The translations under genes and the position numbers were made by a program. Below the pieces are notes generated by a model. It searched no databases. It worked only from the letters and a program-made list of their open reading frames with translations, and was not told the origin of the DNA. Shown piece after piece: positions 1-5,958 of a stretch of DNA of 7,958 bases. Each line of letters starts with the position of its first letter. Position 1 is the stretch's first letter. Location: NCBI GenBank assembly GCA_019419725.1, contig DXZL01000064.1, positions 1-7,958 on the forward strand, read 5' to 3'. The DNA comes from Veillonella sp. (lineage in GTDB: Bacteria; Bacillota; Negativicutes; Veillonellales; Veillonellaceae).

Positions 1-2051
1 ATGTGATCCAAGTAGAAGTCAGTTACATTATCGCGGATTTCAGATTCGATAACACGACGTAATGGACGAGCGCCCATAGTTTTATCGTAACCTTGTTCCA
101 TCAACAATTCTTTAGCTGCTTCAGTTACATCAAGAGTAATTTCTTTTTTAGCTAAAGTTTTATTAACTTGATCAAGCATTAAATCTACGATTTGTTTCAA
201 ATCTTCTTTTTTCAATTGATTGAATTCGATAACTGCATTGAAACGGTTTAAGAATTCTGGACGGAAGAATGGAGCGATACGATCCATTACATCTACTTTG
301 TTTTCATCGTCATTATCTTGACCATAGCCAAAGCCTGCATTAGATGTAGCAATGATAACAGTATTTTTGAAGTTTACGGTGTTACCTTGACCATCTGTTA
401 AGCGACCATCATCTAACACTTGAAGAAGTAATGTAATAACTTGAGGATCTGCTTTTTCAATTTCGTCGAACAATACGATGGAGTAAGGATTACGACGAAC
501 ACGTTCAGTCAATGTGTTGGAGTTATCTTCGTAACCAACATAACCAGCTGTAGCACCAATCAATTTGGAAACTGCTGTGCGATCGCTGTATTCGGACATA
601 TCCAAGCGAATGATAGCATCTTTGTTACCGAACATATCAAGTGCTAATTGTTTAGCCAATTCTGTTTTACCAACACCAGTAGGACCTACGAATAAGAAGC
701 TACCGATTGGACGGTTACCTTCGTCAAAGCCTGCACGGTTACGACGGATTGCTTTAGATACAGCTTCTACTGCTTTATCTTGACCGATTACATGAGCTTG
801 TAAACGAGATTTCATGTCTTTCAAGCGTTCAATATCGGATGCACCCATTTGAGATACAGGGATACCAGTCATTCTTTCAACCGCTTCCGCTACATCGTTA
901 ACTTGAGCCACAACCTTTTGGTTTTCAGTGTGATTATCGATTTCTTCTTGCAATTTTTGAATACGCATCTTTTCATTAATAGCGGATTCGTAATCTTCTT
1001 TTTGAGCAAACTCTTCTTGTTTTGCTTTAGCTTCTGCAATATCTGCTTCTAATGTTTTAATATCAGTTACAGGATGTTGGGAAGCCAAGTGAGCTGCTGT
1101 TACATCGATCAAGTCGATAGCTTTATCTGGCAAGCTACGTTGAGGAATGTATTGTACGGAATAATCTACAGCTGCTTTCAACACAGCATCTGGCAATTCA
1201 ATATTATGATGCGCTTCATACAATGGACGAATGCCTTGTAAAATTTTGAAAGTATCTTCTGGAGATGGTGCATTTACCTTAACTTCGTTGAAACGACGAG
1301 CAAGAGCTGCATTTTTCATGATTGTGTTACGGTATTCATCTTGTGTTGTAGCACCAATAACAGTCATTTCACCACGGGACAAAGCAGGTTTCAAGATATC
1401 TGCTAAGCCTTTAGAGCCTTGACCATCACCTGTAGAACCAGCACCCAAGATTTGATGGATTTCATCGAAGAACAAGATAATGTTACCAGCGGCCTTAACT
1501 TCTTTGATAAGGTTTTGGATATTTTCTTCGAAGGAACCACGGTATTGAGTACCAGCTTCCAAACCGGAAATATCGATGGAAATGATTTCTTTATTTTTAA
1601 TCGCTGCAGGAACATCACCATTAACGATTGCTTGTGCCAAGCCTTCTACTACAGCTGTTTTACCAACACCAGCATCACCTACGAGTACAGGATTGTTTTT
1701 AGTACGACGTGCTAAGATTTCTGCTGTTTCTTGGATTTCTTTATTACGGCCAATAACAGGATCGAGTTTACCATCACGAGCTTGTTGAGTTAAGTTTGTA
1801 CCTAACTTGGCAAGAATACCATCTTGTTTCATTTTACCTTGTTGTGCAGCTTGAGCAGCTTGCATTTCTTCATTAGAAGGCAAACGACCAGTTTGACGAT
1901 AGAAAGCAAACTCTTCTGGAGTTACTTCACGACCATTAATTTTATAACGACGGTTTTCTGTGGAATAACCACCCATGTTACCCATCAATTGATTGAACAA
2001 GTCGTTCATGCTACCGAAATCGCTACCAAAGTTATTGAAGTTGTTGTTCAT
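1..2051 (-). CDS. clpL: ClpL-type AAA+ ATPase / protein disaggregase (3' end cut by window edge)
   Basis: This is a class-1 Clp/Hsp100 ATPase that remodels or disaggregates stress-damaged cytoplasmic proteins. It reads openly for 683 codons to the left edge, so only a short C-terminal tail is missing (ClpL proteins are about 700 residues). A Gly/Asn/Phe-rich N-terminus (MNNNFNNFGSDFG) and the stretch NRRYKINGREVTPEEFAFYR replace the usual Clp_N repeats; this is the ClpL hallmark. AAA1 has Walker A GDAGVGKT (125-132) and Walker B FFDEIH (about 194-199). A short charged middle domain spans about 330-375. AAA2 has Walker A GPTGVGKT (456-463), Walker B LFDEIE (527-532) and sensor-2 GARPLRR (660-666). 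Only a short linker separates ATSNAGFGYG from FFRPEFLNRF, and no ClpP-docking (L/I/V)GF loop like that of ClpC or ClpX is evident, so ClpP-independent action is expected. The start is preceded by GTGAGGTAA about 6-7 nt upstream. ClpE or ClpC is less likely because the zinc finger and Clp_N repeats are absent. Confidence 0.9.
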   Translation of the reverse strand, partial: MNNNFNNFGSDFGSMNDLFNQLMGNMGGYSTENRRYKINGREVTPEEFAFYRQTGRLPSNEEMQAAQAAQQGKMKQDGILAKLGTNLTQQARDGKLDPVIGRNKEIQETAEILARRTKNNPVLVGDAGVGKTAVVEGLAQAIVNGDVPAAIKNKEIISIDISGLEAGTQYRGSFEENIQNLIKEVKAAGNIILFFDEIHQILGAGSTGDGQGSKGLADILKPALSRGEMTVIGATTQDEYRNTIMKNAALARRFNEVKVNAPSPEDTFKILQGIRPLYEAHHNIELPDAVLKAAVDYSVQYIPQRSLPDKAIDLIDVTAAHLASQHPVTDIKTLEADIAEAKAKQEEFAQKEDYESAINEKMRIQKLQEEIDNHTENQKVVAQVNDVAEAVERMTGIPVSQMGASDIERLKDMKSRLQAHVIGQDKAVEAVSKAIRRNRAGFDEGNRPIGSFLFVGPTGVGKTELAKQLALDMFGNKDAIIRLDMSEYSDRTAVSKLIGATAGYVGYEDNSNTLTERVRRNPYSIVLFDEIEKADPQVITLLLQVLDDGRLTDGQGNTVNFKNTVIIATSNAGFGYGQDNDDENKVDVMDRIAPFFRPEFLNRFNAVIEFNQLKKEDLKQIVDLMLDQVNKTLAKKEITLDVTEAAKELLMEQGYDKTMGARPLRRVIESEIRDNVTDFYLDH

Positions 2052-2151
2052 ATATATTACCTCACTTTTTTACTACAAGTATATCTGTTTGACTTTTTAA
2101 GTCTGTTTAATTTCTTGCTTTATTTCTAGGTTTCTTCAACCTTATGACATT

Positions 2152-2180
2152 ATAATAATCTGATTAAGTCAAAAAGTCAA
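2152..2180 (-). promoter_or_regulatory. Predicted sigma-70 promoter of clpL, -35 inside the heptad array
   Basis: On the minus strand a TTGACT -35 box (2175-2180) is separated by 17 nt from a TATTAT -10 box (2152-2157). A better-looking TATAAT sits 3 nt further on (2149-2154), but it is 12 or 20 nt from the nearest TTGACT boxes, so the TATTAT register fits best. The transcript would have a leader of about 90 nt before the clpL ATG at 2051. The -35 is itself one of the GTCAA repeats, so a protein bound there would block RNA polymerase. Predicted from sequence only. Confidence 0.6.
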
Positions 2181-2228
2181 TAGGTCAAAGATAAAATTTT
2201 TGACTTTTTTTTGACTTTTATTTTGACC
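2167..2228. promoter_or_regulatory. Two opposed triplets of RGTCAAA heptads (possible CtsR-like operator)
   Basis: Three plus-strand heptads (2167-2173, 2175-2181, 2183-2189) face three minus-strand heptads (2199-2205, 2210-2216, 2222-2228). Five of the six match RGTCAAA exactly; the one at 2175 ends in T. This is the half-site of CtsR, the class III heat-shock repressor of Gram-positive clp genes, whose known operator is two direct heptads with a 3-nt gap (10-bp period). Here the periods are 8 and 8 bp in one arm and 11 and 12 bp in the other, so no adjacent pair is canonical. The innermost pair forms an inverted repeat centred near 2194. Further RGTCAAA copies lie at 2088-2094 (minus, clpL leader) and 2359-2365 (plus, near the toxin-antitoxin start site). 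A regulatory role for clpL is likely; the identity of the regulator is inferred. Confidence 0.6.
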
Positions 2229-2319
2229 AATTAGATTTATATGGTAAGAACATAGATAAATACTGTGTTTGTGAGAGATAATTAAATTTGAACTTTTGGT
2301 TTGATTATTAAAAATTAGA

Positions 2320-2372
2320 TTGTTTATATGGATTTATTACCTATATAATAGATATAAAAGTCAAATATATAG
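2320..2372 (+). promoter_or_regulatory. Predicted promoter and small inverted repeat of the toxin-antitoxin operon
   Basis: A consensus TATAAT -10 box (2344-2349) lies 18 nt after a weak TTGTTT -35 box (2320-2325). A 7-bp inverted repeat, CTATATA (2341-2347) and TATATAG (2366-2372), brackets the -10 and the expected start site and could serve as an autoregulatory operator; its AT-only content makes chance occurrence plausible. One RGTCAAA heptad (2359-2365) lies inside this repeat. The leader is about 30 nt long and ends in the AAAGGAA ribosome site at 2374-2380. Confidence 0.45.
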
Positions 2373-2388
2373 TAAAGGAATTTAATTT

Positions 2389-2550
2389 ATGATGTCAAAA
2401 AATCAGAAAATTATCGATTGCAAAACAAACGACAACCCCTCTGTCATAACTAGTGATACTAATAAAGAGCTAAAAAAGCAGATAAAAGACATCTCGCAAC
2501 AAGTATTAAAGCGTAATTATGACCTATATAAATCATTGGAGAATAAATGA
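2389..2550 (+). CDS. Putative small antitoxin partner of Doc toxin (53 aa)
   Basis: This short gene encodes 53 residues starting MMSKNQKIID and ending DLYKSLENK. An AAAGGAA ribosome site lies 8 nt upstream. The stop overlaps the start of the Doc toxin gene in an ATGA junction (2547-2550), and the toxin's own ribosome site (TTGGAG) sits inside it, so the two are translationally coupled. This order and overlap is typical of type II toxin-antitoxin operons. The first ~25 residues look polar and probably disordered. Residues about 26-52 (ELKKQIKDISQQVLKRNYDL and on) are predicted to be a single charged amphipathic helix, as expected of a Phd-like toxin-neutralising tail. At 53 residues it is shorter than P1 Phd (73 aa) and no Phd/YefM DNA-binding fold is visible, so it may not repress its own operon. 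Assignment rests on position and helix character, not on a recognised family. Confidence 0.7.
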   Translation: MMSKNQKIIDCKTNDNPSVITSDTNKELKKQIKDISQQVLKRNYDLYKSLENK

Positions 2551-2951
2551 GTACACCTAATATTCAACTCACGGAACAAGATATCTACGAACTACACAGA
2601 GAATTAGAAGATGCATTTGTCCTCTCTTCAGGAGTGCGAGATAAGAATCTTTTAGCGTCAGCTGTAAATACCCCATTTCAAACATTTATGGGGAGCGACT
2701 TATATTCCTCTCTCTATGACAAAGCAGCACAATTATGTTATGGTATTGCCAATAATCATCCTTTTACAGATGGCAATAAGCGAACTGCACTACACAGCAT
2801 GTATGTGTATCTTATTATCAATGGTTTTGATATTACCGCTTCACAACAAGAAGTTGAAAACCTAATTATTAATGTGGCCGCAGGAAATATGACAAATGTA
2901 GAACTAGCACAGTGGTTAAGAGATAATACTATACAGTTAGATAAACTTTAA
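2547..2951 (+). CDS. doc: Doc-type Fic-fold toxin (death-on-curing family)
   Basis: This is a 134-residue single Fic-domain protein, close in length to phage P1 Doc (126 aa). The Fic signature reads HPFTDGNKRTAL (71-82). It has catalytic His71, acidic Asp75 and Asn77, and Lys78 where AMP-transferring Fic enzymes have Gly (HPFxxGNGR). Lys at this place is characteristic of Doc, which phosphorylates EF-Tu and so stops translation; kinase activity is therefore the expected function, by family knowledge. The N-terminal LTEQDIYELHREL and the stretch GVRDKNLLASAVNTPFQTF match the Doc layout. The GGAG ribosome site lies 5 nt before the ATG, within the upstream antitoxin gene. No inhibitory (S/T)xxxE(G/N) helix is evident inside the protein, so inhibition must come from the partner. 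The frame is intact with all key residues present, so the toxin appears functional. Confidence 0.9.
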   Translation: MSTPNIQLTEQDIYELHRELEDAFVLSSGVRDKNLLASAVNTPFQTFMGSDLYSSLYDKAAQLCYGIANNHPFTDGNKRTALHSMYVYLIINGFDITASQQEVENLIINVAAGNMTNVELAQWLRDNTIQLDKL

Positions 2952-2996
2952 ATATTACAAAATAACTACTGATTTATAATTTAAAACAGCAAAAAA

Positions 2997-3028
2997 CGGA
3001 TAGCTCATTACGAGCTATCCGCTTTTTT
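2997..3028. terminator. Bidirectional rho-independent terminator between doc and tRNA-Arg
   Basis: A perfect 10-bp stem, CGGATAGCTC (2997-3006) and GAGCTATCCG (3012-3021), with a 5-nt loop is flanked by six A on the left and six T on the right (3023-3028). It therefore gives a U-tract on both strands. It ends the toxin-antitoxin transcript from the left and the tRNA transcript from the right, just 4 nt beyond the tRNA-Arg 3' end. Confidence 0.9.
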
Positions 3029-3031
3029 CTT

Positions 3032-3108
<77 letters not shown>

Positions 3109-3142
3109 ATGTGGATTACCTATATATGTAATTATCTATTAT

Positions 3143-3171
3143 AGTATAAATTATGTACTATATATCGTCAA
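3143..3171 (-). promoter_or_regulatory. Predicted promoter of tRNA-Arg
   Basis: On the minus strand TTGACG (3166-3171) and TATACT (3143-3148) are separated by exactly 17 nt and lie about 35 nt upstream of the mature tRNA-Arg 5' end. It lets tRNA-Arg be made independently of the two upstream tRNAs, although read-through from tRNA-Gly is also possible because no clear hairpin-plus-U-tract terminator separates them. Confidence 0.65.
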
Positions 3172-3218
3172 CTGTGCTCTATTTTATTTTGGTTTACCCT
3201 AAAAAAGGCAAAAAAAAA

Positions 3219-3292
3219 TGGAGCGGGTGAAGGGAATCGAACCCTCGCGACCAGCTTGGAAGGCTGGGGCTCTACCATTGAGCTACACCCGC
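3219..3292 (-). tRNA. tRNA-Gly, anticodon TCC
   Basis: The 74-nt minus-strand cloverleaf has acceptor GCGGGTG pairing with CACCCGC, discriminator T, and an encoded CCA at 3219-3221. The D arm is TAGCTCAATGGTAGA, the anticodon loop is CTTCCAA (anticodon at 3258-3260) and the T arm contains GGTTCGATTCC. It decodes GGA and GGG. It starts 11 nt after the tRNA-Pro 3' end, so the two are almost certainly processed from one precursor. Confidence 0.97.
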
Positions 3293-3303
3293 AAATAAAA
3301 AAA

Positions 3304-3380
3304 TGGTCGGAGCAGCAGGATTCGAACCTGCGACCCCCTGGTCCCAAGCCAGGTGCGCTACCAAACTGCGCTATGCCCCG
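3304..3380 (-). tRNA. tRNA-Pro, anticodon TGG
   Basis: The 77-nt minus-strand cloverleaf has acceptor CGGGGCA pairing with TGCTCCG, discriminator A, and an encoded CCA at 3304-3306. The anticodon loop is CTTGGGA (anticodon at 3344-3346) and the T arm contains GGTTCGAATCC. The C1-G72 first pair is typical of bacterial tRNA-Pro. UGG can read all or most CCN codons when modified. It is the first gene of the cluster, directly downstream of a full-consensus promoter. Confidence 0.97.
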
Positions 3381-3397
3381 TCATTAATTACTTGCTA

Positions 3398-3426
3398 ATT
3401 ATAGCAAACCTGGTAGTTGATGTCAA
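3398..3426 (-). promoter_or_regulatory. Full-consensus proximal promoter of the tRNA cluster
   Basis: On the minus strand TTGACA (3421-3426), a 17-nt spacer and TATAAT (3398-3403) match the housekeeping consensus at all twelve positions. Transcription would begin about 10 nt before mature tRNA-Pro. The -35 lies within a short palindrome (GTTGATGTCAAC, 3416-3427). Such strength is expected for stable RNA genes. Confidence 0.88.
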
Positions 3427-3480
3427 CCACTACTCTTGCTGAGTTTTTACTCTATTGAGTATCGCTCTGCAACGAAAATT

Positions 3481-3509
3481 ATTATATCATCGATATAAAT
3501 TAGTGACAA
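3481..3509 (-). promoter_or_regulatory. Second, distal promoter of the tRNA cluster
   Basis: On the minus strand TTGTCA (3504-3509) and TATAAT (3481-3486) are separated by 17 nt, about 80 bp upstream of the consensus promoter. Together they form a tandem arrangement like those found at rRNA and tRNA operons. Both lie downstream of the malic enzyme terminator, so the cluster is an independent transcription unit. Confidence 0.6.
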
Positions 3510-3561
3510 GTACTTTTTTACAACTTCATTAATTTTTTAAATTTTATTAGTTCATATTCAA

Positions 3562-3591
3562 AAACATGCACCCCTTTCGAGGTGCATGTTT
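3562..3591 (-). terminator. Rho-independent terminator of the malic enzyme gene
   Basis: An inverted repeat, AAACATGCACC (3562-3572) and GGTGCATGTTT (3581-3591), with an 8-nt loop is read on the minus strand as a hairpin whose 3' arm runs into TTTTTGAA. A weaker hairpin with one bulged A (CTATTAAGC at 3628-3636, GCTAATAG at 3642-3649) lies between it and the malic enzyme stop codon. No gene is seen between 3381 and 3658. Confidence 0.8.
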
Positions 3592-3658
3592 GTATTGTTT
3601 ATATTATCTTACTTAGGTTTTAAGAGGCTATTAAGCATTAAGCTAATAGTAATTTAGA

Positions 3659-4864
3659 TTAACCTTCGTAGCTACCGTCTTCTACTACTTGTGGATTTCT
3701 TGCAATACCTTGTTTTACAGCAACTTCAGCAACTGCTTTAGCAACAGCTGGAGCTACACGAGGATCGAATACGGATGGCATTACGTTTTCTTCGTTCAAT
3801 TCACTGTCCGGAATCAAGTTAGCCAATGCGTCAGCAGCAGCCAATTTCATTTCATCAGTAATTTTAGATGCACGAACATCGATAGCGCCGCGGAATACGC
3901 CTGGGAATACTGCTACGTTGTTGATTTGGTTAGGAGCGTCAGAACGGCCTGTACCAGCAACGCGGATACCAGCAGCTTTCATATCGGCATATGTTGCTTC
4001 TGGGTTAGGGTTAGCCATTGCGAATACGATTGCATCGTCAGCCAAGTTTTCCAAAATTTCTTTTGTGAAAGCACCTGCAGCAGATACGCCAAGAAGAATG
4101 TCAGCACCTTTAGCATTTTCAGCCAAGTTGCCATGTTTTTCTTCAAGTTTAAGCAAGTCGATCAATTCAGCTTGCAAGGAATCAAGACGTTTATAGTCTT
4201 TGTGCAATACGCCGGAAGATACTAACAATGTAATGTCTCGAGCACCTGCAAGGTATAACAAACGAGCGATGTTTGCACCAGCAGCACCAGCACCGTTTAC
4301 AACGATTTTAGCAGTAGCTAAATCTTTTTTAACTAAACGAAGAGCGCCTTTTACACCAGCTAAACAAGCGATAGCTGTACCGTGTTGGTCATCATGGAAT
4401 ACAGGGATTTCCAATTCTTCTTTCAAACGGTTTTCAATTTCATAACATTTAGGGGAAGAAATATCTTCCAAGTTAATACCAGCAAAGTTCTTTTGCAATA
4501 ATTTTACAGTGTTGATCAATGTATCAGCATCTTTAGTATCTACAACCAATGGAATGCAGTCTACATCGCCGAATTTTTTGAACAATAAGGATTTACCTTC
4601 CATTACTGGCAATGCTGCTGCAGCGCCGATATCGCCAAGACCAAGTACACGAGTACCGTCGGATACAACGGCAACCATGTTGGAACGGCAAGTTAATTCG
4701 AAGGATTCTGCTTCATTATCTTTAATACGCAAGCATGGTTCTGCTACACCTGGTGTGTAAGCTACAGATAAATCATGAGCGTCTTTTAATTCATATTTTG
4801 TTCCTACAGTAAGGAAACCTTTTAATTCACGTTTTTTTTGTACAGCTAATTCACGTACGTCCAT
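3659..4864 (-). CDS. Malic enzyme (oxaloacetate-decarboxylating malate dehydrogenase), NAD(P)-dependent
   Basis: This cytoplasmic enzyme converts L-malate to pyruvate and CO2 with reduction of NAD or NADP. It is 401 residues long, the length of stand-alone prokaryotic malic enzymes, and lacks the C-terminal phosphotransacetylase-like domain of E. coli MaeB. Seen motifs: SVAYTPGVAEPC with catalytic Tyr36, GDIGAAAALPVMEGK with catalytic Lys91, metal ligands in INLEDI (Glu133, Asp134) and FHDDQHGTA (Asp158, Asp159), Rossmann loop GAGAAG (191-196), NPNPEA (285-290), and GTGRSDAPNQINNV (305-318). The ATG at 4864 is chosen because GGAG lies 7 nt upstream; a further in-frame ATG at 4960 would add 32 non-conserved residues and would place the promoter and ribosome site inside the gene. 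At the end of the second Rossmann strand the usual Asp (as in VCDSKG) is replaced: the sequence reads LLVSSG (213-218), leaving cofactor preference open. In a lactate/malate fermenter it would link C4 acids to pyruvate. Confidence 0.93.
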   Translation of the reverse strand: MDVRELAVQKKRELKGFLTVGTKYELKDAHDLSVAYTPGVAEPCLRIKDNEAESFELTCRSNMVAVVSDGTRVLGLGDIGAAAALPVMEGKSLLFKKFGDVDCIPLVVDTKDADTLINTVKLLQKNFAGINLEDISSPKCYEIENRLKEELEIPVFHDDQHGTAIACLAGVKGALRLVKKDLATAKIVVNGAGAAGANIARLLYLAGARDITLLVSSGVLHKDYKRLDSLQAELIDLLKLEEKHGNLAENAKGADILLGVSAAGAFTKEILENLADDAIVFAMANPNPEATYADMKAAGIRVAGTGRSDAPNQINNVAVFPGVFRGAIDVRASKITDEMKLAAADALANLIPDSELNEENVMPSVFDPRVAPAVAKAVAEVAVKQGIARNPQVVEDGSYEG

Positions 4865-4891
4865 AATAATTCTCCTTTGTGGATAAACTCG

Positions 4892-4905
4892 GACTCTTTT
4901 GAGTC
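4892..4905 (-). other. Small hairpin in the malic enzyme mRNA leader
   Basis: GACTC (4892-4896), a TTTT loop and GAGTC (4901-4905) form a 5-bp hairpin in the leader, about 10-15 nt upstream of the ribosome site. A neighbouring CGAGT could compete for pairing with GACTC on the RNA. It is too small to call a riboswitch and may be neutral. Confidence 0.3.
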
Positions 4906-4931
4906 GGTAATTAATACCCTTAACTAATTTT

Positions 4932-4960
4932 ATTATACAAAATGATATATAACAATTCAA
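4932..4960 (-). promoter_or_regulatory. Predicted promoter of the malic enzyme gene
   Basis: On the minus strand TTGAAT (4955-4960), a 17-nt spacer and a perfect TATAAT (4932-4937) give a strong promoter match. The leader before the ATG at 4864 would be about 60 nt. It sits downstream of the speD terminator, so the gene is probably monocistronic. The rest of 4961-5041 is AT-rich sequence with nothing else recognisable. Confidence 0.78.
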
Positions 4961-5041
4961 GTTTTTTCGATATAGTTTTTCGAAGGTTTTAGAATTAAAT
5001 TCTATTAATTTATATTAGTAAAAAAAATGATAAATAAAGAA

Positions 5042-5075
5042 AAAGTAGATAAGCCAGACAAGGCTTATCTACTTT
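5042..5075 (-). terminator. Rho-independent terminator of speD
   Basis: A perfect 14-bp stem, AAAGTAGATAAGCC (5042-5055) and GGCTTATCTACTTT (5062-5075), with a 6-nt loop is followed on the minus strand by TTTTTCTTTATTT. It lies about 60 bp past the speD stop codon, with no gene in between. Confidence 0.9.
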
Positions 5076-5133
5076 ATAGTTATATTCGTATTATGCGATA
5101 TATTTCAACATATACATAACATATGTATTTTAT

Positions 5134-5916
5134 TTACGCTTTTACAGATGGCAAATTACGACCATAGAAAATTTCCATCATTTCTTGTTTTAATTGATGT
5201 TTAATTTGCTTGATTTCTCGTTCGCTCAATTCAGATTCAGTAATACCAAAGAGATAGTTATCTAAATCAAATTCTTTTAACATCATTTTTGTGTGGAAAA
5301 TATTTTCTTGATATACGTTCACATCAATCATGTTGTACATGTTGCGAGTTTTTGCATTGATGTAATTTTGGATAGAGTTGATGCGATGATCGATATAAAT
5401 TTTCTTGCCAGATACGTCGCGCGTAAAGCCGCGTACATGGTAGTCCAGTGTAAGGATATCAGAGTCAAAGCTTTGAATCAAATAGTTAAGCGCTTTAAGA
5501 GGAGAAATCTGACCGCATGTAGATACTTCAATATCTGCACGGAACGTACTAATCCCTTTGTGCGGATGGCTTTCAGGGTAAGTATGTACAGTCAGGTGAG
5601 ATTTATCAAGATGCATGACTACATCTTCTTTTTCAATTTCCTCTTCAGAAATCAAAATCGTAACAGACGCACCTTGAGGGTCGTAGTCTTGTTTCGCTAT
5701 ATTAAGGATGTTAGCACCAATAATATGGCTAACCTCTGTTAAGATAGCTGTTAAACGATCCGCATTGTATACTTCATCAATGTACTGAATGTATTGTTTT
5801 TTCTCTTCTTCTGTACGAGTATAACAAATATCATAAATATTAAAACTCAATGTCTTTGTGAGATTATTAAAACCGTATAATTTCATTTTAGGCTTTGCTT
5901 TAACTGGTGTATCCAT
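5134..5916 (-). CDS. speD: S-adenosylmethionine decarboxylase proenzyme, E. coli type
   Basis: This pyruvoyl enzyme decarboxylates S-adenosylmethionine to supply the aminopropyl donor for spermidine synthesis. It is 260 residues long (E. coli SpeD has 264) and is recognisable throughout: LYGFNNLTKTLSFNIYDICY, IGANILNIAKQDYDPQGASV, TFRADIEVSTCG, ISPLKALNYLI, and YQENIFHTKMMLKEFDLDNY. The self-cleavage site is Lys105-Ser106 in LDKSHLTVHTYPESHP; Ser106 becomes the pyruvoyl group. Cys134 in STCG corresponds to the catalytic Cys of E. coli, with the same 28-residue spacing from the cleaved Ser. The ATG at 5916 has a GGAAAGGG ribosome site about 12 nt away, rather far. Met11 (MKLYGFNN) would match the E. 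coli N-terminus better but has no ribosome site, so the long start is kept with some doubt. No spermidine synthase gene (speE) is in the window, so the aminopropyl acceptor step must be encoded elsewhere. It lies 86 bp after the phosphodiesterase gene, with a hairpin between. Confidence 0.95.
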   Translation of the reverse strand: MDTPVKAKPKMKLYGFNNLTKTLSFNIYDICYTRTEEEKKQYIQYIDEVYNADRLTAILTEVSHIIGANILNIAKQDYDPQGASVTILISEEEIEKEDVVMHLDKSHLTVHTYPESHPHKGISTFRADIEVSTCGQISPLKALNYLIQSFDSDILTLDYHVRGFTRDVSGKKIYIDHRINSIQNYINAKTRNMYNMIDVNVYQENIFHTKMMLKEFDLDNYLFGITESELSEREIKQIKHQLKQEMMEIFYGRNLPSVKA

Positions 5917-5958
5917 GATATGTCATAACCCTTTCCATGCATAGACTTACTATTTTTT

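Noticed and set aside
400..2130. Several plus-strand open frames antisense to clpL.
   Set aside because: They are low-complexity or Cys/Phe/Ser-rich shadows of the clpL frame with no ribosome sites and no recognisable domains.
2167..2228. A canonical CtsR operator (two RGTCAAA heptads with a 3-nt gap).
   Set aside because: The heptads match, but the measured gaps are 1, 1, 4 and 5 nt between adjacent same-strand copies, so the canonical arrangement is not present; reported as CtsR-like only.
2200..2228. The plus-strand TTGAC repeats as -35 boxes for the toxin-antitoxin operon.
   Set aside because: No -10 box lies 16-18 nt downstream of any of them; the TATAAT at 2344 fits the operon better.
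4865..4960. N-terminal extension of the malic enzyme to an upstream in-frame ATG at 4960.
   Set aside because: The extra 32 residues are not malic-enzyme-like, and they would overlap the TTGAAT/TATAAT promoter and the GGAG ribosome site that fits the ATG at 4864.
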